From positions 1-21,842 of the forward strand of contig JBELHO010000057.1 of NCBI GenBank assembly GCA_042091375.1: 21,842 nucleotides of DNA. The letters run 5' to 3'. Positions 7,716 to 15,543 of the stretch are shown piece by piece (position 1 is the first letter of the stretch; every line of letters starts with the position of its first letter). Source of the stretch: JBELHO01 sp042091375 (GTDB lineage: Bacteria; Pseudomonadota; Gammaproteobacteria; Enterobacterales; Alteromonadaceae). The notes under the pieces were generated by a model, which was not told the origin of the DNA, searched no databases, and saw nothing but the letters and a program-made list of their open reading frames with translations. The position numbers were made by a program, and so were the translations under genes.

Positions 7716-8738
7716 TTACTCAGCATATTTTTCTTTGATCATTAACACTTCATTTAAATTAGCTTTAAACAAGGGCACTAATACAGGATCGAAATGACTA
7801 CCTGCACCATCGTCTAAAAATTGAATGGCATCGACCACAGACCAAGCTTTTTTGTAGGGCCGCTCTGAGGTCAGGGCATCAAATACATCGGCAATGGCAA
7901 CTATGCGGCCTTCAAGGGGGATGGCTTTACCACTGAGGCCATTGGGGTAACCAGAGCCGTCCCATTTTTCATGATGACTGATAGCCACTAAGCTGGCCAT
8001 TTTAAGTAGTTCACTGTCGTCGTTGCCAATAATTTGTGCGCCAATTGCACTGTGCTTTTGCATGTGCACGTATTCTTCAGCAGTGAGTCTGCCGGGCTTT
8101 TTTAAGATATTATCGGGAATACCAATTTTGCCTATATCGTGCATAGGTGCAGCGTTGGTCAGTAATTCTACTTGTGTTGCATCGAGTCCGGCGGCTTCGG
8201 CTAGTATCTTGGTATAGCGACTCATGCGAATAACGTGCAAACTGGTTTCATTGTCTTTGTATTCAGCAGCGCGCCCCAAAATATGAATAATTTTGTGCTG
8301 GGTGTCTTGCAGTTGCGCGGTTTTTTTGTCAACCAGTCGTTCTAGCTCGCGAGTTTGGTTACTCAATCGCAAGTGGGTTTTTACTCTGGCCTTGAGGATC
8401 GCTTGCTTAATAGGTTTGGTAATAAAGTCAACGGCACCTAGCTGTAAACCGTATTCTTCATCTTCGGATTGATCTTTTGCGGTGATAAAAATTATCGGTA
8501 TATCGCGAGTTTTACTGTGCTCTTTTAATTGCTGACACACTTGATAACCGTCTATATCGGGCAGCATAATATCCAGTAATATTAAATCTGGTTGATTTTC
8601 TGAGCGAGCAATTTCTAGGGCTTTTGTACCTGTTAATGCCGCCATTACTTGATAATGCGGCTTTAAAATATTGCTCAATATGGCAATGTTGTCCGGTTTG
8701 TCGTCCACGACTAATACTTTAATGGCTTGGTTAATCAT
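7716..8738 (-). CDS. Response regulator with HD-GYP c-di-GMP phosphodiesterase output
   Basis: The 340-residue protein has a receiver domain at 1-125 with D12/D13, phospho-acceptor D56 (LILLDIMLP) and K108. A helical linker with heptad-like LERLVDKKTAQLQ follows, then an HD-GYP domain at about 150-335. The HD metal motif is H200-D201, with HMQKHSAIG and HHEKWDGSGYP (255-265) carrying the second histidines and GYP signature. The set is complete, so c-di-GMP hydrolysis under phosphorylation control is expected, as in RpfG-type regulators. The arrangement makes it the likely output of the neighbouring kinases, lowering c-di-GMP and so affecting motility, adhesion or exopolysaccharide; that is inference. 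ATG 8738 has AAGG upstream. The region upstream contains the first assembly gap. Confidence 0.92.
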   Translation of the reverse strand: MINQAIKVLVVDDKPDNIAILSNILKPHYQVMAALTGTKALEIARSENQPDLILLDIMLPDIDGYQVCQQLKEHSKTRDIPIIFITAKDQSEDEEYGLQLGAVDFITKPIKQAILKARVKTHLRLSNQTRELERLVDKKTAQLQDTQHKIIHILGRAAEYKDNETSLHVIRMSRYTKILAEAAGLDATQVELLTNAAPMHDIGKIGIPDNILKKPGRLTAEEYVHMQKHSAIGAQIIGNDDSELLKMASLVAISHHEKWDGSGYPNGLSGKAIPLEGRIVAIADVFDALTSERPYKKAWSVVDAIQFLDDGAGSHFDPVLVPLFKANLNEVLMIKEKYAE

Positions 8739-8823
8739 GTCTTATTACCTTTGGTTTTATTACTGTCATTTCTGATCTTGCTAATAGTGTCGATTGTATT
8801 TTTTACTATTGCTGTTGCTACTT

Positions 8824-8923
8824 NNNNNNNNNNNNNNNNNNNNNNNNNNNNNNNNNNNNNNNNNNNNNNNNNNNNNNNNNNNNNNNNNNNNNNNNNNNNN
8901 NNNNNNNNNNNNNNNNNNNNNNN
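8824..8923. other. Assembly gap (100 N) flanked by identical 11-mers
   Basis: Exactly 100 N separate the hybrid kinase stop (8966) from the HD-GYP start (8738). The last 11 bases before the gap (TGTTGCTACTT, 8813-8823) are the same as the first 11 after it (8924-8934). The gap length is a placeholder. Visible flanks (8739-8823 and 8924-8965) hold no gene; apparent frames running through the N are artefacts. Confidence 0.9.
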
Positions 8924-8965
8924 TGTTGCTACTTGTATGGCTATTTTACTGCCAATTTCGCCGCT

Positions 8966-11900
8966 TTAGTCATTTTTTATTGAGGCGATTAATGGCGCTA
9001 GATGTTCTAGGGCAGCGTCAAAATCGTATTGCTCTAGAGCAGTAAATAACGGCTCGGTTTGTTCAACACTAAAGGCGTTTTCTAACCCAGCTTTGAGTTG
9101 TTGTGCTTGGTCAATGGCTTCGGTATCTGAGTTGGCCAACAACTCTTTTAATTGTGCACATTCACTGGCAATATCAAAATCTTCATCAAGGTGCGTTTCA
9201 ACACTGGCTTTGTTTGGTAAATTCATGCTTTGTATATGAATTTTAACCTCCTCCATGGCGTTATTAATGGCCGATAACAGAGGGGCAGTAGTGGCTTGGT
9301 CAAAGTTTTTGTCACAGGCTAATTCAAGTTGCTTGGCGATATTGGCCAAGGTATTGGCACCAATGTTTGCGGCACTGCCGCGCAGTGAGTGAGCGGCTAG
9401 CTTGCCAGTTTGATGGTCATTGTTTGCTAGGTGTTGTTTAAAAACGTTGGCAAAGTCGGTCTCATTTCTCAAAAATCGGCCTAATAAATCGTGGTATAGT
9501 TCAGTTGAGCCCAATGAGATTTCCAGCCCTTTTTGTACGTCAATAGGGGCGGCAATGGTGTTGTTTGTTTGTTGTAACCCAGGCGATTGTGCCTGAGGTT
9601 TTTTCAATGTCAGCGCTTTGGGCTGTGCAGGGGTGATCCATTTAGCCATGGTTTCAAAAAGTTGGCTGGCATTGATGGGTTTGGCCACGTGATCATTCAT
9701 CCCTGCTTGTAGCACTTTTTCTTTATCACCGGCCATGGCACTGGCGGTTATGGCAATAATTGGCAGTTGACTGTATTTGGCTTGCTGCCTTATTTTTCTG
9801 GTGGCTTGATAGCCATCCATAACCGGCATGTGACAATCCATCAGTACGCCATCAAACTCAGCGTTGTGTAACGCGGCAAGGGCTTCTGCTCCGTGATGGG
9901 CAATGGTTGTGGAAATTTCATAGTTGGCCAGTAAGTTGATCATTAACTCGCGATTTATTTCATTGTCCTCTACCAATAAAATATTAGCTCCGGCAACCCG
10001 CTGTGCTGACAGGTACAGTTGGTCGGGTATTTCAACGCCGATCACTTGCTCACAAGTATCGTTTTCAAGGGCAAGTTTAATGGCCTGACAAACGGTTTTG
10101 GCGATGAGGGGTTTGTCTAAAAAGATGTCAATGTGACTGCTGTGGGGGTGCTGATACACTTCTTGGCGATCATACATGGTGGTCATGATGGCTTTCGGTT
10201 GTTGCCATCCGTGTTGCTTAACCAAGTTATTAATTTCGTGTAATGCGCTTAGTCCATCCATATTGGGCATGGCCCAATCGATAATGATCAGGTTAAAAGG
10301 CGCCTGCTCTGCGGGAGAAGAAAACAATTGCACCGCTTCAACACCGTCTGTTACTGTCTGTGCGGTTATGTTTAATTCACTGAGAATGCGCATTAATACT
10401 GAGCGAGCAAGCTCATTGTCTTCGACAATAAGTGCCTTTATTGCCGCACTTTGTTGTGGTTTAAGGGTAAATTGTTGGTTGGCATTGGCTACTTTCAATT
10501 GTACTGAAAATTGAAATGTTGAGCCTTGGCCATAGACGCTAGTTACCTTTATGTCACCGCCCATGGTGTCAATTAATTGTTTGCTGATGGCTAAGCCCAA
10601 GCCGGTGCCGCCAAATTCTCGAGTAGATGAGGTGTCTACTTGCGAAAAGGTCGAAAACAGTTTGCTAATATCTTGCTCTTTGATGCCGACGCCACTGTCT
10701 TTGATCATAAACTCTAGGGTGATATTGTCGCCGTGTTGTTGGATTTTTGATACGGCAACAAGCACTTCGCCACGCTCGGTAAACTTGACGGCATTGCCGG
10801 CGATGTTGACTAGTATTTGTCGCAAGCGCAGTGGATCGCCAACATAGCTACTTTGCAAGGCGAGGGGAATGTCAAACACTAATTCAATTTGCTTGTCTTC
10901 TATTAACATCAGCAGGTAATTTGACAAGTTGGCTAATAAATCGTGTAAATTAAATTCTGATGAGGTTAAATCAAATTTGCCATTTTCTATGTTTGAATAA
11001 TCTAGAATGTTATTGAGCAAAGCCAGCAGCGATTCGCTCGACTGGTGTACTTTTTCAACATAGTTACGTTGTTTCATGTCCAATTCAGTCTGCAGAGTTA
11101 AATACGACAGACCAATAATGGCATTCATCGGCGTTCTTAACTCGTGGGATACATTGGCAATAAAATTAGACTTGGTTTCATAGGCGGTATCGGCTTGAAT
11201 TTTCGCTTCTTTCATACGGTGCGACATTCTTACTATACTGCCAGTACTCTTTTTAACAATAAAAGTTAACAAGGCAATCACTAAGATAAATACTAAGCCA
11301 AAATAAATTAAGTTAGTGGTGAGTTGCTTGGCCTGCTGCGATGAGATCAGTTCTTTATTTCTCAGGGTGTAAAGTTCAGCGTTGGCTTGGGTACTGAGGG
11401 AGGAAATGGTGTTGTCTATAGTTAATTGCAACGACAAATTAGTTGTCAGTTGTTTGAATTGCTTAATGACTTGTTGTAGAGCTGAACTTAGTGCTTGTAT
11501 TGGTTGATTTTCTGCTTGGCTTAGTAATGAGGCGATAGCGTTGAAACGCTGTTTTATTGTGGTGGCGACGTTTAGCTTTTGATCTAATTCACTGTGCAGG
11601 TAAAATTGATTGATTGCTTGCTGTAATTGTTTCACCTCAGTTTGCACAGCGGCGAGCATGGTGGATGAGCTGGCTGGTGACTCAACTCGGCTGCTATCAC
11701 TGAGCTGTGAGGCAAGATCGTCTAGCCAATTTTGTTGGCTTGTGGTGAAGCTTTCATAGGCGCTTTGGCTGTTACTTTGCAGTGTAATTAATTTTTTAAA
11801 ATTCAATTGATACTGTTTAAGCACGGCAATAATAGGCGAGAAGTTACCGACCATTTGCGTTTCAAATTGGTTGTTTTCTAATTGCATTAATAATGACAAA

Positions 11901-12166
11901 CTTTGCGAGATGTCTTCTGAGGCCATAAAACTATTTTCAGTGGTAGAGTCAAGGCGATAGGTCATTATTCTGAATTGCGCTTGGGTTAGGGTATCAAGCA
12001 CTTCATCAATGGCGATGTAATCGTCAATGGTTTTGTTATAGTCAACCAAACTGCGCCAACCGATAAGGGCGGCACAGCTCAAGATCACAATCACAATCAC
12101 GAAACTGGCGACGATCAAATGACCATCGTGGTATTGCTTCATGGTTTTGTTAAAGGATCTAAACAT
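8966..12166 (-). CDS. BarA/TorS-like hybrid histidine kinase (HisKA-HATPase-REC-REC-HPt)
   Basis: The 1066-residue protein starts at ATG 12164-12166, which overlaps the upstream stop as TAATG and implies translational coupling. An in-frame start further upstream (12223) would lie inside the previous gene and add no signal. From the chosen start it has a membrane helix at ~17-37, a largely helical periplasmic region of ~245 residues (rich in Gln/Ser, MCP/TorS-like in look), and a helix at ~285-305. HisKA has H341 (HELRTP), and HATPase has N454 (NIAGNAVKF), DSGVGI (490-495) and GGTGLGL (519-525). REC1 has E582/D583, D630 and K685; REC2 has E733/D734, D777 and K829. The HPt histidine is H926 (AAHSLRGSAANIGA). 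About 80 further residues form an acidic helical tail. It can run a full His-Asp-His phosphorelay, probably delivering phosphate to the HD-GYP regulator. The ligand is unknown. Confidence 0.92.
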   Translation of the reverse strand: MFRSFNKTMKQYHDGHLIVASFVIVIVILSCAALIGWRSLVDYNKTIDDYIAIDEVLDTLTQAQFRIMTYRLDSTTENSFMASEDISQSLSLLMQLENNQFETQMVGNFSPIIAVLKQYQLNFKKLITLQSNSQSAYESFTTSQQNWLDDLASQLSDSSRVESPASSSTMLAAVQTEVKQLQQAINQFYLHSELDQKLNVATTIKQRFNAIASLLSQAENQPIQALSSALQQVIKQFKQLTTNLSLQLTIDNTISSLSTQANAELYTLRNKELISSQQAKQLTTNLIYFGLVFILVIALLTFIVKKSTGSIVRMSHRMKEAKIQADTAYETKSNFIANVSHELRTPMNAIIGLSYLTLQTELDMKQRNYVEKVHQSSESLLALLNNILDYSNIENGKFDLTSSEFNLHDLLANLSNYLLMLIEDKQIELVFDIPLALQSSYVGDPLRLRQILVNIAGNAVKFTERGEVLVAVSKIQQHGDNITLEFMIKDSGVGIKEQDISKLFSTFSQVDTSSTREFGGTGLGLAISKQLIDTMGGDIKVTSVYGQGSTFQFSVQLKVANANQQFTLKPQQSAAIKALIVEDNELARSVLMRILSELNITAQTVTDGVEAVQLFSSPAEQAPFNLIIIDWAMPNMDGLSALHEINNLVKQHGWQQPKAIMTTMYDRQEVYQHPHSSHIDIFLDKPLIAKTVCQAIKLALENDTCEQVIGVEIPDQLYLSAQRVAGANILLVEDNEINRELMINLLANYEISTTIAHHGAEALAALHNAEFDGVLMDCHMPVMDGYQATRKIRQQAKYSQLPIIAITASAMAGDKEKVLQAGMNDHVAKPINASQLFETMAKWITPAQPKALTLKKPQAQSPGLQQTNNTIAAPIDVQKGLEISLGSTELYHDLLGRFLRNETDFANVFKQHLANNDHQTGKLAAHSLRGSAANIGANTLANIAKQLELACDKNFDQATTAPLLSAINNAMEEVKIHIQSMNLPNKASVETHLDEDFDIASECAQLKELLANSDTEAIDQAQQLKAGLENAFSVEQTEPLFTALEQYDFDAALEHLAPLIASIKND

Positions 12167-13704
12167 TAGTCGACCAGATGATTGAAGGTTAATAGAAATG
12201 ACAAATCTTGCTCTGATTGCCACGAACTGGTAAGACTGCCTTGATGAAGTTCAATCAGGCGTTTGGCACTGTATAGCAATAAAGCGTTCAAGTCACAGTC
12301 GTGGCCTAATTGCAATGAGCCCAATAGCGATTGTTTGTCTACACTTGCCATAATGTGTTGCACAGTGATTTGCAGCTGACACTGCTTGTTAATTTTGTTG
12401 ATATGAATATCAATTTCGCTATTGTCTTCGGCAAAGTTGATACAAAATTCAAAGATTTTTGCCACCGCTGAGCGCAGTAAAGCATTATCGGCATTTATTG
12501 CGCAATGCTGTTGCTTAAAAGAGGTCTTCAAGTGGCGTTCTTTTATGGTTAGGCCAAAGGTAAATAACACCTCTTTGGCTACCTCATTTAAACTGCACAC
12601 TGACTGGTTTAGGGGCAGCGACTCGTATTCAATTTTGTATAACGATTGCATGTTATCGACGGTTTGCGACAGCATTTCAGCACTTTGTGTCAACGTTGCA
12701 AAGGCCAATTTGGAGTCGTATTGCTGCTGGCTATAATTTTGTATGATCTTTAGTGATTTTTTCATTTCACTGATGGGACGCTGCAGATCGTGTCTGATCA
12801 GCGATTCAAAATCGGCTCTGATCTTTGCCTCGGTCAACATAATTTCCACTTGATTGCGCAGGCTGTTTTGTTGATGGATCACTTTGCAGTGAGTTTTGAC
12901 CCGAGCTTTTAGAATGGCGGCGTTAATTGGTTTGGTAATGTAATCTACTGCGCCTAATTCCAAACCTTTAACTATGTGCTTGGTGTCGTCTAAGGCGGTG
13001 GTGAAAATGACGCTGATGTGCGACAGAAAAGGATTTTTTTTCAACAAGCGGCAAAATTCTAAACCGTCCATGCCGGGCATCATAATGTCTAATAAGATCA
13101 GATCGGGTGGTGAATCAGACTCACAAATTTTTAGGGCTTTCATTGAATTATTTGCCGCTTTGACTTTGTAGTCTTGCCGCAAAATACTGGAAATAATCTT
13201 AAAGTTATCGGCAATGTCATCGACAATCAGAATAGTGAGCTGTTTTTTCTGTACTAATGATCGGTCAAGCGATTCTTTAGAGTGCAGCATGTAGCGGTTT
13301 TTTACTGGCTTAGTCAGTGCATGGTGCAACTTTTTTTCAAGGGTTTTGGCGGTAAAAGGTTTAACTAGATAATCAGAGACACCTTGTGAAATGGCATAAG
13401 CCACGTCTTTGTGATCGATACTACTCGATACCATAATAAAAGGGATCATGGCTGTTGTTGGCGTGGTTCTCACTTGTTGCAGTAATTCATTGCCAGACAA
13501 TTCAGGCAATTTTTGGTCGCTGATAATAATATCAATGTGGTAATTTTCTAAATTAATAATCGCTTCTTCAGCCGATGCCACCTTGTATAAATCGGCTAAA
13601 CCAAAGGTTTGCAGGGTTGTTTCAATGATGCTGGTCATCACTGGCTCTTGCACCACGATCAATGCGGTTTTTTCCTGAAACACACTGCGTTGTAATTTAT
13701 TCAT
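12166..13704 (-). CDS. Soluble tandem-receiver protein with degenerate histidine-kinase domain
   Basis: The 512-residue protein has no membrane segment. REC1 (about 13-128) has phospho-acceptor D63 (IISDQKLP) and K115, but its acidic pair is reduced to Q19-E20, so Mg2+ binding may be impaired. REC2 (about 157-272) is canonical (D162/D163, D206, K258) and resembles the receiver of the HD-GYP protein (LILLDIMxP, GAVDxITKPI, ILKARVKTH), suggesting a shared ancestor. Residues 290-355 look like HisKA with H305 in HDLQRP. The C-terminal part (~370-512) sits where HATPase should be but lacks the N-box asparagine and both glycine boxes, so ATP binding is doubtful. It is probably a phosphate sink, adaptor or allosteric pseudokinase rather than a kinase. 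It lies 15 bp after the SUMF1-domain gene and is coupled (TAATG) to the next. Confidence 0.85.
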   Translation of the reverse strand: MNKLQRSVFQEKTALIVVQEPVMTSIIETTLQTFGLADLYKVASAEEAIINLENYHIDIIISDQKLPELSGNELLQQVRTTPTTAMIPFIMVSSSIDHKDVAYAISQGVSDYLVKPFTAKTLEKKLHHALTKPVKNRYMLHSKESLDRSLVQKKQLTILIVDDIADNFKIISSILRQDYKVKAANNSMKALKICESDSPPDLILLDIMMPGMDGLEFCRLLKKNPFLSHISVIFTTALDDTKHIVKGLELGAVDYITKPINAAILKARVKTHCKVIHQQNSLRNQVEIMLTEAKIRADFESLIRHDLQRPISEMKKSLKIIQNYSQQQYDSKLAFATLTQSAEMLSQTVDNMQSLYKIEYESLPLNQSVCSLNEVAKEVLFTFGLTIKERHLKTSFKQQHCAINADNALLRSAVAKIFEFCINFAEDNSEIDIHINKINKQCQLQITVQHIMASVDKQSLLGSLQLGHDCDLNALLLYSAKRLIELHQGSLTSSWQSEQDLSFLLTFNHLVD

Positions 13705-13719
13705 CGGCTTTACTCATGG

Positions 13720-14757
13720 TTAATGGTTACCTTGCGCAAGCCTAAAACCATCGGCATTGGACATCACATCAACCACGTCTCTGCCGCGAAAAGTGGCGTC
13801 CATAAACATTGGCTTAAAGCGATAGCCACCGCCTCTGATCACTCGGCGATCGCAGCCATGAGTGGTGTTGGCACGACTGTCGCGAAAAGACAGTTGCTGG
13901 TATTGAGCATAGCAATCAGCGGTCCATTCCCATACATTGCCTTGCATGTCATAGACACCAAAATCATTAGCGGCAAATGACATCACCGGTGACGTAGAGA
14001 CATTGTCCCAGTCACTGCCACAGCCCCAACAGTTTGCCAAACCCAATTGAATTTCATCGCCCCAAGCAAATCGGTATTGACCCGCAGAGCTCGCTACGTA
14101 TTCCCATTCTGCCTCTGAGGGTAAGCGAAATTTGCTTTGTGCTCTGTGATTAAACCAAGGAATAAAGTGATCGTGTATTTGTTGCCAACTCACTCCTGTC
14201 ACGGGGTGGTTGTCTTTAATTGCAGTTGGCCGCTGTTTCGCCGGACAAGCATCATCGTTAACACATAATTGATACAATGCCCAAGTAACCTCGTGCTCCA
14301 TGATCCGAAAGGCATTAACAAACATTTTACGCGCTGGCTTAGAGCGCTCGGAGAGATCATCACCCATGGTGAATGTGCCGCTGGGTATTGACTTAAATAC
14401 TATTTTAAGATCATCAATGACGTAGCTTCTGTCATTTTTCATGTCAAAAAACAGCCGCGGTTTAAGGGTGTATACTTGCTCTGCACTACGGTCATTAATG
14501 GCCACTACTTGAGTAATGTGATCTGGGTGGCTGATCTTGGCATAGACGGTATTTACTGGGCTAGTTTGACCATCAAAAAAGCTTACTAGGGCATCAGTGG
14601 GCACGGTTTGGATGTGGGAAAAGTCTGGCTTGTTTTGATCATTAACGAACAACAATACCGCCAAGCAGCTCAAGGCAGTAAGTAACAGCACAATTAATAT
14701 CATTTTAGTTTTTGCTGTTGTTGCTGTTGATTTTGTTGTTGAAGTTGATGTTGTCAT
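13720..14757 (-). CDS. Membrane-anchored SUMF1 (FGE-sulfatase fold) domain protein
   Basis: The 345-residue protein begins with a Ser/Thr-rich cytoplasmic tail, then one membrane helix (about 19-38), a ~80-residue spacer and a SUMF1/formylglycine-generating-enzyme-like domain (PF03781, about 125-342). Landmarks are IPSGTFTMGD (124-133), HPVTGVSW (184-191), FRLPSEAEWEYVA (210-222), AWGDE, FGVYDMQGNVWEWTADCY (266-283) and RVIRGGGYR (305-313) ending in GFRLA. In true FGE enzymes two cysteines lie just after the RGGS motif; here RGGGYRFKPMFMDATFRGRD has none, so sulfatase activation is unlikely. The fold more likely binds a ligand, or a periplasmic partner such as a sensor-kinase domain. It is the first gene of the signalling cluster. 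No clear ribosome site precedes the ATG (14757); tandem repeats lie 50-93 bp upstream. Confidence 0.85.
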   Translation of the reverse strand: MTTSTSTTKSTATTAKTKMILIVLLLTALSCLAVLLFVNDQNKPDFSHIQTVPTDALVSFFDGQTSPVNTVYAKISHPDHITQVVAINDRSAEQVYTLKPRLFFDMKNDRSYVIDDLKIVFKSIPSGTFTMGDDLSERSKPARKMFVNAFRIMEHEVTWALYQLCVNDDACPAKQRPTAIKDNHPVTGVSWQQIHDHFIPWFNHRAQSKFRLPSEAEWEYVASSAGQYRFAWGDEIQLGLANCWGCGSDWDNVSTSPVMSFAANDFGVYDMQGNVWEWTADCYAQYQQLSFRDSRANTTHGCDRRVIRGGGYRFKPMFMDATFRGRDVVDVMSNADGFRLAQGNH

Positions 14758-14807
14758 GTAACCAATTTACCCAGAGTTGTCATTATTGCAGCAAAGCATC
14801 ATTTCTC

Positions 14808-14850
14808 AGGTGATAATACTTAGGTAATAATACTTAGGTGATAATAACTT
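14808..14850. repeat. Three tandem copies of a 14-15-bp repeat upstream of the signalling cluster
   Basis: The copies are AGGTGATAATACTT (14808-14821), AGGTAATAATACTT (14822-14835) and AGGTGATAATAACTT (14836-14850). On the minus strand each contains a TATTAT, resembling a -10 box, and they end 50 bp before the SUMF1-domain start codon. They may be repeated regulator sites, a promoter duplication, or slippage. Confidence 0.75.
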
Positions 14851-15032
14851 AACGCTGGTTACTCCTTGTCACTTGTTTATTGTTTTTTTGTACTAGCTAG
14901 ATAACTCTAACATGTTTATTGAAATGATGTCATTTACTTGCGCCTAAATGCTAAACAGCGACAAAAAAAATTGTTGAAAACTTGGCGTGATTTTTGCTTT
15001 TTTATAATTAGAGGTAGCCAGGAATAACTCGA

Positions 15033-15062
15033 AGTAATTATCAGTAATTATCAGTAATTATC
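15033..15062. repeat. Three tandem copies of a 10-bp repeat
   Basis: AGTAATTATC occurs three times head to tail (15033-15042, 15043-15052, 15053-15062), each with the palindrome TAATTA. A ten-base period puts the sites on one face of the helix. They sit about 80 bp before the second gap and could belong to either divergent promoter. Confidence 0.7.
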
Positions 15063-15543
15063 GATAATTTTTGCAATTAATTATAGTTGCTTTACTCATT
15101 TTACTGGTGTATTTCGGGTTCAGTGCTGGTTTAGTGTTGGTTNNNNNNNNNNNNNNNNNNNNNNNNNNNNNNNNNNNNNNNNNNNNNNNNNNNNNNNNNN
15201 NNNNNNNNNNNNNNNNNNNNNNNNNNNNNNNNNNNNNNNNNNTTTGTATGTAGCTTGGTTTATGGTTTATAATTCGTGCATATTTTCCGCAATTAAACCC
15301 AGTTAAACGCAATAAAGCTATAATAAAGCCAAAGGAATAAAGTCACAGGCGGCTATTTTTTTCGATGGCTGGGCTGGTTTTAGCTTAGGTATTGGCTGGG
15401 CTTCTATTGCATAGTGTTGCATAGTATTGATTTTGTTTAGTAAATGAGTGTTTAAATAAGTATTTAATAAGCAATTAATATTTAATCAATAATCAGTAAC
15501 GAGTAATAAATAATCGTTACAACCTTTTTTAAGAGATGGTGAT

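Larger units (their letters stand above)
14758..15543. other. AT-rich intergenic region with tandem repeats and second assembly gap
   Basis: This ~790-bp stretch separates the minus-strand signalling cluster from the plus-strand PEP-CTERM gene and should contain both promoters. It holds two sets of short tandem repeats (listed separately) and 100 N at 15143-15242. Just left of the gap a plus-strand frame from TTG 15071 encodes a hydrophobic stretch (LQLIIVALLILLVYFGFSAG then LVLV). Right of the gap one frame reads FVCSLVYGL then stops at TAA. A small membrane protein spanning the gap is possible, but there is no ribosome site and the middle is missing. From 15313 to 15543 I see only AT-rich DNA. 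Confidence 0.5.

Noticed and set aside
8727..9045. Plus-strand frames running through the first gap
   Set aside because: They exist only because N codons contain no stops; they are antisense to the HD-GYP and kinase ends.
12167..12223. Upstream in-frame start for the large hybrid kinase
   Set aside because: It would overlap the previous gene by 57 bp. The ATG at 12166 gives a standard TAATG coupling and a normal N-terminus before the first membrane helix.
13720..14757. True formylglycine-generating enzyme
   Set aside because: The catalytic cysteines are absent after RGGG and no sulfatase gene is nearby.
14808..15062. CRISPR-like array
   Set aside because: The repeats are 10-15 bp and directly adjacent with no spacers, and no cas gene is present.
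15058..15312. Minus-strand frame across the second gap
   Set aside because: About 34 of its 84 codons are N, and the rest shows no protein-like pattern or ribosome site.
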